Part shown: piece by piece, positions 46,837 to 54,448 of the stretch | How positions within the stretch are numbered: position 1 is the first letter of the stretch | How the letters are laid out: every line of letters starts with the position of its first letter | Translations under genes and position numbers: made by a program | Notes under the pieces: model-generated | What the model was told of the DNA's origin: nothing | What the model saw: only the letters and a program-made list of their open reading frames with translations | Databases searched by the model: none | Assembly (NCBI GenBank): GCA_963724645.1 | Contig: CAVRVJ010000005.1 | Span: forward strand, 372,001 to 436,000 | DNA from: CAVXSP01 sp963724645 | GTDB lineage: Bacteria; Acidobacteriota; Vicinamibacteria; Vicinamibacterales; SCN-69-37 | Length of the DNA: 64,000 nucleotides | Reading direction: 5' to 3'

Positions 46837-47093
46837 TCACACGAGACATTCTGGCTTCTCGGCTTCGCGATTACCTTCAGCACCGCATCAGCCGTTCAAC
46901 GCTGGTGGACTGGGCCGAACGCGCAATGATGGATGACGAATTCGACGGCCGTGACCTCGAGACCATCCGGGACATCACGAGTCGGCTCGGTCTGGCCGAC
47001 GTGCGCGACTTCGGTCTGACGTGGGAGGACTGTGAGGGCTATCTGTCCCGGCTTGGATACCGAACGAGCGTCGACGTCGTCCAGGCGAAATGA
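46833..47093 (+). CDS. Small uncharacterised protein, second of an overlapping pair
   Basis: The 86-residue acidic protein reads ITRDILASRLRDYLQHRISR, STLVDWAERAMMDDEFDGRD, LETIRDITSRLGLADVRDFG and LTWEDCEGYLSRLGYRTSVD. It looks mostly alpha-helical. The ATG overlaps the previous stop (ATGA). A role paired with the basic/aromatic partner upstream is inferred from the overlap. No catalytic or DNA-binding motif is evident. I recognise no named family. Confidence 0.65.
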   Translation: MITRDILASRLRDYLQHRISRSTLVDWAERAMMDDEFDGRDLETIRDITSRLGLADVRDFGLTWEDCEGYLSRLGYRTSVDVVQAK

Positions 47094-47216
47094 GACCCGC
47101 CTGGGACTCGATCTCGACGATCGGTCCTTTCCGACGGAGACGATCGGATCGACGAATAGCTGCACCAACAACACAGGACCGCATTCGAGGAAGCCATTGA
47201 GAAACCTCCGGACGCA

Positions 47217-47336
47217 ATGTACGACGATGCGATCGAACGCCTCATTCTTCTCGCCAAGATTGAAGCCGGACTTGCAGAGCTCGACGCCGGCAATGGCTTC
47301 CCTCACGAACAGGTCAAGCGACGTTTTGGGTTGTGA
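47217..47336 (+). CDS. Short antitoxin-like ORF or fragment
   Basis: An ATG at 47217 opens a 39-residue frame: MYDDAIERLILLAKIEAGLA then ELDAGNGFPHEQVKRRFGL. The final GLxxLDAGxxxPHEQVKRR pattern resembles the C-terminus of RelB/ParD-type antitoxins that pair with ParE/RelE toxins. In the same frame EEAIEKPPDA lies just upstream of the ATG after a stop at about 47157, so the protein may be a truncated remnant. No toxin gene is adjacent. Confidence 0.4.
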   Translation: MYDDAIERLILLAKIEAGLAELDAGNGFPHEQVKRRFGL

Positions 47337-47526
47337 CGCGGCTGATTTGAGCCCCAGAGGCTGAGCGGAACCTCCAAGGCATTCGATGCAGATCTGGTCG
47401 TGCGCCGGATTCTCGCCGGCGTCGCTACTGCACCCCTGCTGGACCCCTGGAACGGTTTCCGGCCTTCAGACGATTCCCAGGACGATCCCGTAACTACTTT
47501 CCCAACAGTCATTTAGCTTAGGTTGG

Positions 47527-47600
47527 TGCGCCCGGCCCGATTTGAACGGGCGGCCCCCGCCTTAGGAGGGCGGTGCTCTATCCAGCTGAGCTACGGGCGC
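47527..47600 (-). tRNA. tRNA-Arg, anticodon CCT
   Basis: Read on the minus strand the 74-base sequence folds as a standard cloverleaf. The acceptor stem is GCGCCCG with CGGGCGC and discriminator A. The D stem is GCTC/GAGC, the anticodon stem CCGCC/GGCGG with loop CTCCTAA, and the T stem GCCCG/CGGGC with loop TTCAAAT. The CCT anticodon reads the AGG arginine codon. The 3' CCA is not encoded. The gene borders the island, whose left end repeats part of its anticodon arm. Confidence 0.95.
47555..47570 (-). repeat. Candidate attR core within tRNA-Arg anticodon arm
   Basis: CCCCGCCTTAGGAGGG spans the anticodon loop and part of its 3' stem and is identical to 42004-42019. Anticodon loops are common crossover sites for tyrosine integrases. 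Together the two copies would delimit an insertion of about 5.5 kb. Confidence 0.6.
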
Positions 47601-47685
47601 ACGAGAAAACTTCGAGCATCGAACTCAGCCTTCAGCCTTTCATTCTCGCGCTCCTGGCTCGAAGGTCGCACGTCGACGCGCGAAA

Positions 47686-48207
47686 TCAGTAACTTAACAC
47701 CGCCCCGACGTTCTCGCCCTCCAGGCGCGCGCGACCGCGGAGGCCGACGAGTTCGATCAGAAACTGCACCCCGACGACGTCGGCGCCAAGGCCGCGCAGC
47801 AGGCCGATCGTAGCCGCCGCCGTGCCACCCGTCGCCAACAGGTCGTCCACGACCAGGACCCTGTTTCCCGGCCGGACGGCGTCCTCATGGATCTCGAGGG
47901 AATCGGTGCCGTACTCCAGGGCGTACGACGCGCGGCGCGTCTTGGACGGCAGCTTGCCGAGCTTCCGCACGGGCGCGAATCCGGCCTTGAGCCGATCGGC
48001 GACGGCGGCACCGAAAATAAACCCGCGGCTTTCGATCCCGACGATCACATCGACCGGCTGCCCGCGATGCGGCGCCGTCATCGCGTCGACCGCCATCTGA
48101 AACCCGTCAGAGTCTTTCAACAGCGTCGTCACGTCGTAAAAAAGAATGCCAGGCTTCGGAAAATCCGGCACGTGGCGAATGCGTTCCTTCAGCGCGTCCG
48201 TCAGCAC
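47686..48207 (-). CDS. apt: Adenine phosphoribosyltransferase
   Basis: From GTG 48207, preceded by a clear ribosome-binding site (AGGAGAGAGG), the protein has 173 residues. It begins TDALKERIRHVPDFPKPGIL, and FYDVTTLLKDSDGFQMAVDA is typical of Apt. The phosphoribosyl-pyrophosphate loop is RVLVVDDLLATGGTAAATI, and IVGIESRGFIFGAAVA is the purine-side motif. It salvages adenine to AMP. The longer reading from 48249 has no conserved residues upstream. Confidence 0.95.
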   Translation of the reverse strand: MLTDALKERIRHVPDFPKPGILFYDVTTLLKDSDGFQMAVDAMTAPHRGQPVDVIVGIESRGFIFGAAVADRLKAGFAPVRKLGKLPSKTRRASYALEYGTDSLEIHEDAVRPGNRVLVVDDLLATGGTAAATIGLLRGLGADVVGVQFLIELVGLRGRARLEGENVGAVLSY

Positions 48208-48281
48208 TTGTTCCTCTCTCCTGTTCAGCACGGTTGCCCCGGAGCGCACGAAGGCCGCGACAACCTTCCAGGGCGCGAGCG

Positions 48282-48554
48282 TCAGCGGATCTCGAAATCC
48301 TTCACGTCGCCAGCGGGCATCTCCGGCTGCACGTCGACGTGGTCCACGCGCGCGGCCGGCGGCCCCCGGCGGATCTGTCGCTCGAGCCGATCGACCGACT
48401 CCTCGTCGCCTTCCGCCAGCATTTCCACGCGCCCATCGGGCAGATTGCGCACCCAGCCGCGCACACCTTCGCGCCGGGCCGCCTCCTCCACAAAAAAGCG
48501 GAACCCGACGCCGTGTACCCGGCCGCTCACCACGATTCGTCGAGCTGTCAACAC
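48282..48554 (-). CDS. acyP: Acylphosphatase
   Basis: The GTG at 48554 gives 90 residues: LTARRIVVSGRVHGVGFRFF with the catalytic arginine of the acylphosphatase phosphate loop, then GVRGWVRNLPDGRVEMLAEG with the catalytic asparagine. Length and both signatures match the family. It hydrolyses carboxyl-phosphate bonds such as acetyl- or carbamoyl-phosphate. The gene lies between apt and the aldehyde dehydrogenase on the same strand; the frame is open upstream only as a shadow of that gene. Confidence 0.93.
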   Translation of the reverse strand: MLTARRIVVSGRVHGVGFRFFVEEAARREGVRGWVRNLPDGRVEMLAEGDEESVDRLERQIRRGPPAARVDHVDVQPEMPAGDVKDFEIR

Positions 48555-48588
48555 AGAGACAGTATAAGAAGACGAACTGTCAATGTCC

Positions 48589-50049
48589 TCACGGCCATTC
48601 GATCGGGGCCTCGTCCGCGTTGAGATACACCTGTTTGGTCTCGAGGTATGCGTCCACTCCGTTTCGGCCCAGTTCCCGGCCGATCCCGCTCTGCTTGAAG
48701 CCTCCCCACGGCGCCTCAACGAGCGCCGGCTGCGTGTGATTGACCCAGATGATGCCGCTGCGCAGCCGCCGTACGAGGCGCATCGCCCGGAAGATGTCGC
48801 GCGTCCAGACCGCGGCCGCCAGACCGAACGGCGAATCGTTCGCAATCCGGATCGCCGCGTCTTCATTGTCGAATGGGATGACGGACGCGACCGGACCGAA
48901 GATCTCTTCCTGGGCGATCCGCGACCGGTTATCGACGTCGCTGAAGATCGTCGGCTGAACGAAATACCCGGCGTCGAGCCCGGGCCCGCTGGCCCGATCG
49001 CCGCCGAGCGCCAGCGTCGCTTCGCGCTTGCCGATTTCCTGATATTGCCGCACGCGATCGAAGTGCCGCCGGCTGACGAGGGGGCCCATGCGGGTGTCGC
49101 GATCGAGTCCCGGGCCGAGCTTGATGGTGCGAGCGCGCTCGACCATCGCTTCGAGCACGCGATGGTAGATCGACCGCTCTACCAGAATGCGGCTGCCAGC
49201 CGAGCACACTTCGCCCTGATTCACGAAGATACCGAACAAGGCGCCTTGAATCGCGGCCTCGAAGTCCGCATCCGCGAAAATCACATTGGGAGACTTCCCG
49301 CCAAGCTCGAGGGTCACGCGTTTGAGAGTTTTGGCGGCGGCCTGCATGATGGTGCGGCCCACCTCGACGCTTCCGGTAAACGCAATCTTGTCCACTCCGG
49401 GATGATTGACGAGCGCCGCGCCGGTGGATTCGCCCCTGCCGGTCAGGATATTGACGACGCCAGGTGGCAATCCCGCGTCCGAAAAGTGCCGCGCCAGCTC
49501 CAGGATCGACAACGGCGTTTCTTCCGCCGGCTTCAGAACGACCGTGCATCCCGCACAGATGGCAGGCGCGAGCTTCCAGGCCGCCATCAGCAGCGGGTAA
49601 TTCCAGGGAATGATCTGGGCGGCGACGCCAACCGGTTCACGCAGCACGAAAACGAGCGCATCGTCGGCGGCAGGCACGACGTCGCCCTGAATCTTCGTCG
49701 CTAACCCCGCGTAGTACTCGAAACAGGTCGCCGTGTCATCGATATCGCCCTCGGCTTCCACGATCGGCTTGCCGCTGTTGCGTGACTCAATCTCGGCGAA
49801 CAGGTCTGCGTGCGACCGCAGGGCCTCGGCAATGCGAAACAGGATCCGGCCTCGCTCCTGGGGTGAGATCTTTCGCCACGGGCCGTCGAAGGCCCGGCGC
49901 GCCGCCTCAACGGCCCGATCGACGTCTGCCGGGGAGGCGTCCGGCACCGTTGCGATGACCGTCGCGGTCGACGGGTCCATGACCTCCAGCCGCACAGATC
50001 CAACAGAATCCATGAACTGGCCGTCTAAGAAAAGTGAGTACGGTGTCAT
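48589..50049 (-). CDS. NAD(P)-dependent aldehyde dehydrogenase
   Basis: The 486-residue enzyme has the cofactor-binding segment IIPWNYPLLMAAWKLAPAIC, KPAEETPLSILELA and the FTGSVEVGRTIMQAAAKTLK block. The general-base glutamate is in VTLELGGKSPNVIFADAD and the nucleophilic cysteine in FVNQGEVCSAGSRILVE. EEIFGPVASVIPFDNEDAAI completes the signature. The closest resemblance is to betaine-aldehyde and gamma-aminobutyraldehyde dehydrogenases, but substrate cannot be fixed from sequence. Confidence 0.93.
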   Translation of the reverse strand: MTPYSLFLDGQFMDSVGSVRLEVMDPSTATVIATVPDASPADVDRAVEAARRAFDGPWRKISPQERGRILFRIAEALRSHADLFAEIESRNSGKPIVEAEGDIDDTATCFEYYAGLATKIQGDVVPAADDALVFVLREPVGVAAQIIPWNYPLLMAAWKLAPAICAGCTVVLKPAEETPLSILELARHFSDAGLPPGVVNILTGRGESTGAALVNHPGVDKIAFTGSVEVGRTIMQAAAKTLKRVTLELGGKSPNVIFADADFEAAIQGALFGIFVNQGEVCSAGSRILVERSIYHRVLEAMVERARTIKLGPGLDRDTRMGPLVSRRHFDRVRQYQEIGKREATLALGGDRASGPGLDAGYFVQPTIFSDVDNRSRIAQEEIFGPVASVIPFDNEDAAIRIANDSPFGLAAAVWTRDIFRAMRLVRRLRSGIIWVNHTQPALVEAPWGGFKQSGIGRELGRNGVDAYLETKQVYLNADEAPIEWP

Positions 50050-50271
50050 GAACGTGCCCGGGGCCAGCCCATGAGCGTACCTGACTCCTTCCAGTCATCG
50101 CAACTGGGGCCTGGGTTGCGGGTCAACGCGGCTCACCCGCACGATCAACACGGTGGCGATCGAAGTGAAGTGAAACGCGTCTTGGCTGTGACGCGGGCGA
50201 CTGCATCCGAGCGTGGCCTTGTCCGTGTCGAGCGAGCGGGCTATTCTGGGCTATACTCCCCGGCGACCCCA

Positions 50272-50862
50272 GTGCCCTCCATCAGGCCGTTGACCGCCCG
50301 CTCGACGCGTTGGATTCTTTCGGGCCTGTTTGTCCTTGCCGCGCTGGCGTCGCTGCCCGGCAGGGCGTTGGCCGAAACGTTTTACGCCGACCTCGACCGG
50401 GACGGCCAGCGGGACATCATCACGATCCAGGTCGTCCCGGTTCCGGCTCTCCGCGTCTGGCTGTCGGGCTCCAACTCGTCGCTGCTGTTGCCGACGCGGC
50501 GGCCGATCGCGCATGTCGCGGCGTCGGATATCGACGGCGATGGCCACATCGATTTGATCGCGTCCGACACGTCGTCGCGAGTGCACGTCTGGCACCGCAC
50601 GCATCGTGGGGGGCTCCGGCCCACCCGGCCGCGGCATGTGCCACGCACTTCGGGCGTGTCGCGCAGCCAGACTCTGGGCAATCCGTCCGGCGATCTGCCC
50701 GGGGCCGTCCTCGATGAGGGAACTTCTACGCCGGTTGATGCTTCTCATCCTGCAGGTCCGGCGCTGCTCGATGCATTGCGTCTGACCATTGCCGCCTCGA
50801 GCCTTGCGACCGCCTCGTTCAATTCCTGTCCGCCCCAGCCGCGCGGTCCACCGCTGGGTTGA
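50272..50862 (+). CDS. Exported VCBS/FG-GAP repeat protein, small
   Basis: A GTG at 50272 gives 196 residues with a signal peptide (ARSTRWILSGLFVLAALASL, cleavage after GRALA). The mature part begins ETFYADLDRDGQRDIITIQV, and VAASDIDGDGHIDLIASDTS follows; both are calcium-loop repeats of the VCBS/FG-GAP type. Such repeats form beta-propeller blades; only two to three are present here, so the protein is short or incomplete. The C-terminal 80 residues are of low complexity and may reflect a frame break. Function unknown. Confidence 0.65.
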   Translation: MPSIRPLTARSTRWILSGLFVLAALASLPGRALAETFYADLDRDGQRDIITIQVVPVPALRVWLSGSNSSLLLPTRRPIAHVAASDIDGDGHIDLIASDTSSRVHVWHRTHRGGLRPTRPRHVPRTSGVSRSQTLGNPSGDLPGAVLDEGTSTPVDASHPAGPALLDALRLTIAASSLATASFNSCPPQPRGPPLG

Positions 50863-50986
50863 CATTGCTGTTGTGGCGAGGCGCCGGGTCTTCGGTCCCA
50901 ACTTGACGCCGATTCCTCGCTCCGGTTCTTGAATACTCAATTCGTGGCCGCCGGCAAGCTGGTTACGGTGGCCGGTTCGGGGTTTC

Positions 50987-52384
50987 ATGCGTATTGTCAT
51001 GGCGGATTTGAAGGCGGACGACGGGTTCGTGAGCAAGGACACGGTCGCCGGCGGGTACGGCTCGCGTCTTCGGCCCTTTTCCAAGGTCACGACCGTCATT
51101 TGCAAATTGAAACGGCGCTTCCACGATCTGAACAGCATTCATCTCGCCTATCTGGCGGCGATTGCGGCGCGCGCCGGCCACGACGTCGTCCCATCAACGG
51201 GCGAGGTCGTCGACGGCGACGTGGCGCTCGTGCTGTCGTCGTTGGTGGATTACCGGCGCGAAGTCGGGTGGGCCGAGAAGATGCGCGCGCGCGGCGTGCG
51301 GGTCGGTTTCATCGGTCTGGCCGCGTCGAAGATGCCCGAGCTCTTCAAGCACGCGGCTGACTTCATCGTCAACGGCGAGCCCGAGCACGCGATGCACCGG
51401 CTGGTTGCGGGCGAGGCGCTCGAAGGGAGTGTCGAGAGCCCTGCCGTTCCCGATCTCGACGTGCTGCCCTTCCCGCGCTGGGATCTGCTCACGGGGCCCA
51501 AGCGGCGATTCACCGTCCCGTTCGCCGGCCGGCCGATCGGCGGCGCGTTCGCCCTGCTCGCAAGCCGCGGGATGCCCGGAGTTCTGCACATATTGCCCGC
51601 ATAGGATTCTGGCCGGGTACCGTAGTCGGTCGGTCGGCAACATCCTGGACGAGATGTCGCATCTGGCGGGCGAGCTATCCGCGCCCCTATGTCGTGTTCC
51701 GCGACCCGCTGTTCACCGAAAGCCGCGAACGGGTGCTCGGCCTGTGCGAGGGCATCCAGAGCCGAGGCCTGGACCTCACTTTCGAGTGCGAGACCAGACT
51801 CGATCGGCTGGACCCGGAACTGCTGACGATCATGCACGGCGCCGGTCTTCGCGCGATCAGCTTCGGCGTCGAAGCGATGTCGCCGGCCATTCTCAAGAAG
51901 GTCGGCCGCCGGCCTATTCCCGAGGCGCATCAGAAATTGATCGTCGATCACTGCCGCAAGCTCGGCATCGTGACAGCCGCGTTTCTACGTGCTCGGGTTC
52001 CTCGAGGACGACTGGAATTCGGTGAGCGCCACCATAGAATACGCTGTGGAACTGGGGTCGACCGTCGCGCAGTTCAAGATCCTGACGCCATATCCGGGGA
52101 CACCGCTCTGGAAAAAGATGGCGCCGCTGGTTACTGAAACGGATTGGGAGCGCTTCGACGGGTTCACGCCCAACTTCAACCATCCGAATCTGACGCGCGC
52201 GCAGTTGCAGTACCTGCTGGGCGCCGCGTACACGCACTTCTACATGCGGCCGTCGTATCTGGCGAACTACCTCAGGATCTCGGCGCCTCGGATCCGCGAG
52301 ATGGTCGCGCGGCTCGACGCGCGCGTCTCGCGCCATCACGCGCGGCGCGAGTCCGAGGTAATGTCTCGGGCCGTCTCATGCTGA
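50987..52384 (+). CDS. B12-binding-domain radical SAM protein (several frameshifts)
   Basis: The N-terminal part (MRIVMADLKADDGFVSKDTV to about residue 140) resembles a cobalamin-binding Rossmann domain. The radical SAM cluster motif is GCPEFCTYCPHR (CxxxCxxC) near 51575, in another frame. After a break near 51690 come RDPLFTESRERVLGLCEGIQ and FECETRLDRLDPELLTIMHG. A further break near 51990 is followed by GFLEDDWNSVSATIEYAVEL and FKILTPYPGTPLWKKMAPLV. The joined protein is about 466 residues. It overlaps the DegT gene start by seven bases, which suggests a shared biosynthetic pathway. The substrate is unknown. Confidence 0.82.
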
Positions 52385-53661
52385 AGTGGGCCATCCCGCG
52401 ATACGGCGCGCGTGTGCTGCCGAACACCGAGCAGCTGATCAGCGCCGTCCGCAAGGCCGGCCAGTTCCTCGAAGGCCCGCACGTGCGGGAGTTCGAATCG
52501 GCGTTCGAGAAGCGGCTCGGCGGCGTTCACGCCGTCTCCACGTCGTACGGCCGCATGGCCTTCTCTTACATCCTCAAAGCGCTCGACCTCCGTCCGGGCG
52601 GCGAGATCGTGCTGCCTGCGCTGACCTTCTGGGTCATTCCTGAAATCGCCCGGGTCGCGGGATTCACTCCCGTGTTCGCGGACGTCGATCCAGACACCTT
52701 CGCGATGACCTCCGAGACGCTCGCGCGCGCCGTGGGCCCGAAGACCGTCGCCGTCGTCCCGACACACCTGTGGGGGCTGCCGTGCGACATGGACGGCATC
52801 ATGGACATCGCGCGCGCACACGGGCTGGCGGTGATCGAGGACTGCGCGCACGCGCTCGGCGCGACCTATAAGGGCCGCCAGGTCGGCACGATCGGCGACG
52901 CGGCGCTCTTCAGTTTTCAGACGCTGAAGCCGCTCAACACCTACGGCGGCGGAATGGCCGTCGCGCGGGATGCAGGGCTCGCCGATCGAATCGCCCGTCT
53001 GGCGCAAGCCGAGCCGTGGCCCACCGAGGAATCCGTGCGCAAGAAACTGTGGCACGGACGGGTGCAGCGCATCAGCGTTCGACCGGGCGTTTTCACGTTC
53101 TCGCTCTTCCCGATTCTGTGGGCGTCCGCGTACTTGAACACCAACCCCGACGTCTTTCTCTGGGAGAAGATCCGGCCGCTCGATCCACTGCCGGCCGGTT
53201 ACTGCGAGCGGTATTCAAATGTCCAGGCGGCGCTTGGGCTGGAAGCGCTGAAGCACCTCGACAGGTGGACCGCCGACACCCAGACGCACGCCGCCGAGGT
53301 CACGCGGCGTCTGGCGGACGTGCCTGGCGCGCGCCTGCCGCGCGTGCCGCCGGATCGCACGCATGTCTTCTACCAGTACTGCGCGTACTTCCCGGATCGC
53401 GACGCGACCGTGCTCAACAGTCTGAAGCGCGGCGTCGATCTCGAGACACTGCACGTCGATGTCTGCGCGACGCTCCCTCTGTTCGAGGCGTTCGCCTCCC
53501 CGACACCGGGCGCCGAAGCGACCGAACGGGCGGTCCAGATTCCGGTGTACGAGTCGCTGAATCCGGAGGAGATCGCGCGCGTCGCCTCCGTCGTCCACGA
53601 CGCCGCCATGCCCAAACAGACGGCTTCCCCCGCTCGAAAGGCGCACGAACGAAACGCCTGA
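52378..53661 (+). CDS. DegT/DnrJ/EryC1/StrS-family aminotransferase
   Basis: From ATG 52378 the PLP-dependent enzyme has 427 residues: IPRYGARVLPNTEQLISAVR, the GPHVREFESAFEKRL start of the fold, and IVLPALTFWVIPEIARVAGF. VIEDCAHALGATYKGRQVGT holds the cofactor-aspartate, and FSFQTLKPLNTYGGGMAVAR holds the Schiff-base lysine. Enzymes of this family aminate nucleotide-linked keto-sugars or similar. It is coupled to the radical SAM gene and is followed after 12 bases by a DedA protein. The upstream frame from 52144 is a shadow. Confidence 0.9.
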   Translation: MLKWAIPRYGARVLPNTEQLISAVRKAGQFLEGPHVREFESAFEKRLGGVHAVSTSYGRMAFSYILKALDLRPGGEIVLPALTFWVIPEIARVAGFTPVFADVDPDTFAMTSETLARAVGPKTVAVVPTHLWGLPCDMDGIMDIARAHGLAVIEDCAHALGATYKGRQVGTIGDAALFSFQTLKPLNTYGGGMAVARDAGLADRIARLAQAEPWPTEESVRKKLWHGRVQRISVRPGVFTFSLFPILWASAYLNTNPDVFLWEKIRPLDPLPAGYCERYSNVQAALGLEALKHLDRWTADTQTHAAEVTRRLADVPGARLPRVPPDRTHVFYQYCAYFPDRDATVLNSLKRGVDLETLHVDVCATLPLFEAFASPTPGAEATERAVQIPVYESLNPEEIARVASVVHDAAMPKQTASPARKAHERNA

Positions 53662-53673
53662 GATGATCGTCGA

Positions 53674-54234
53674 ATGCATCTCACCGAGACCCAGGGCCTG
53701 CTCGCCTATTTCGTGGTCCTCTTCGGCGCCATGCTCGAGGGCGAAATTGTCTTCGTCACCGCGGCCGCTCTTGTCAGCCGCGGAGAGCTGGATCCAGTCG
53801 GCGTCGCGCTCGCGGGCGCCATGGGCGCGGCGGTCGGGGACCAGTTCTACTTCTACGCGCTGCGCGGCCGCTTGAATCGCTGGATCGATCGTTTTCCCGC
53901 GGTTGCCCGCCGCGGCGGGAAACTGGCCCGCCGCGTGCGCCGCAACGAGACCTTAACAGTGCTGATGATCCGGTTTTCGCCCGGTCTCCGAATTGCGATG
54001 TCCGCGGCCTGCGCTTATGCCAACGTCTCCGCACTTAAGTTCAGCATGCTGAACGCCTTCAGCTGCCTGATCTGGGCAAGCAGCCTGCTGGGACTTGTGG
54101 CCTGGTTCGGCCCAACGGTCCTCGGCCGCCTCGGTATTTCCGGCTGGTGGGCCGCCCTTCTTCCCGCCGTCCTCATCGTGATCGTGTTCCGGTGGATCGG
54201 GCACGAGGAAAAGGAAGAACTGGAACAAGCGTGA
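53674..54234 (+). CDS. DedA-family (VTT domain) membrane protein
   Basis: The 186-residue protein has the DedA layout: LAYFVVLFGAMLEGEIVFVT, the ALAGAMGAAVGDQFYFYALRG glycine-rich loop with an aspartate, and LMIRFSPGLRIAMSAACAYA, the family R-F-x-PG-R motif. Further helices are SCLIWASSLLGLVAWFG and LLPAVLIVIVFRWIG. DedA proteins are implicated in lipid-carrier flipping and membrane potential control. It follows the DegT gene closely and is probably the last gene of that operon. Confidence 0.88.
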   Translation: MHLTETQGLLAYFVVLFGAMLEGEIVFVTAAALVSRGELDPVGVALAGAMGAAVGDQFYFYALRGRLNRWIDRFPAVARRGGKLARRVRRNETLTVLMIRFSPGLRIAMSAACAYANVSALKFSMLNAFSCLIWASSLLGLVAWFGPTVLGRLGISGWWAALLPAVLIVIVFRWIGHEEKEELEQA

Positions 54235-54319
54235 GCAGTTCGGTACGGCACGGAAATGTATTCCTCCTCCAATCTTTTGGATTCTCCGGTGTTTACCAGG
54301 CCAGAACTACCACATTATC

Positions 54320-54359
54320 TATAATTTACAGCCAGCACACCATGGCATGCTGTTGGCTG
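54320..54359 (+). promoter_or_regulatory. Candidate -10 box and leader hairpin before the TonB-dependent receptor
   Basis: In an AT-rich gap TATAAT occurs at 54320-54325; no convincing -35 is placed 17 bases upstream. About four bases downstream a hairpin forms between CAGCCAGCA (54329-54337) and TGTTGGCTG (54351-54359), nine pairs including one G-U. It would lie in the transcript leader, about 90 bases before the start codon. The function is unproven. Confidence 0.35.
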
Positions 54360-54448
54360 AAGTGCGCTCAGAACAGTCCTGCATTTAGCTTGCGTTAGAG
54401 ATTCGCCGTTTCCAAGCCTCCCCGGCTTTCCAATGACGGAGGAGATAA

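Noticed and set aside
47303..47512. Possible integrase fragment next to tRNA-Arg
   Set aside because: I looked for integrase motifs in both strands of 47,100-47,526 and found none; the minus-strand frame is serine/arginine-rich without conserved residues.
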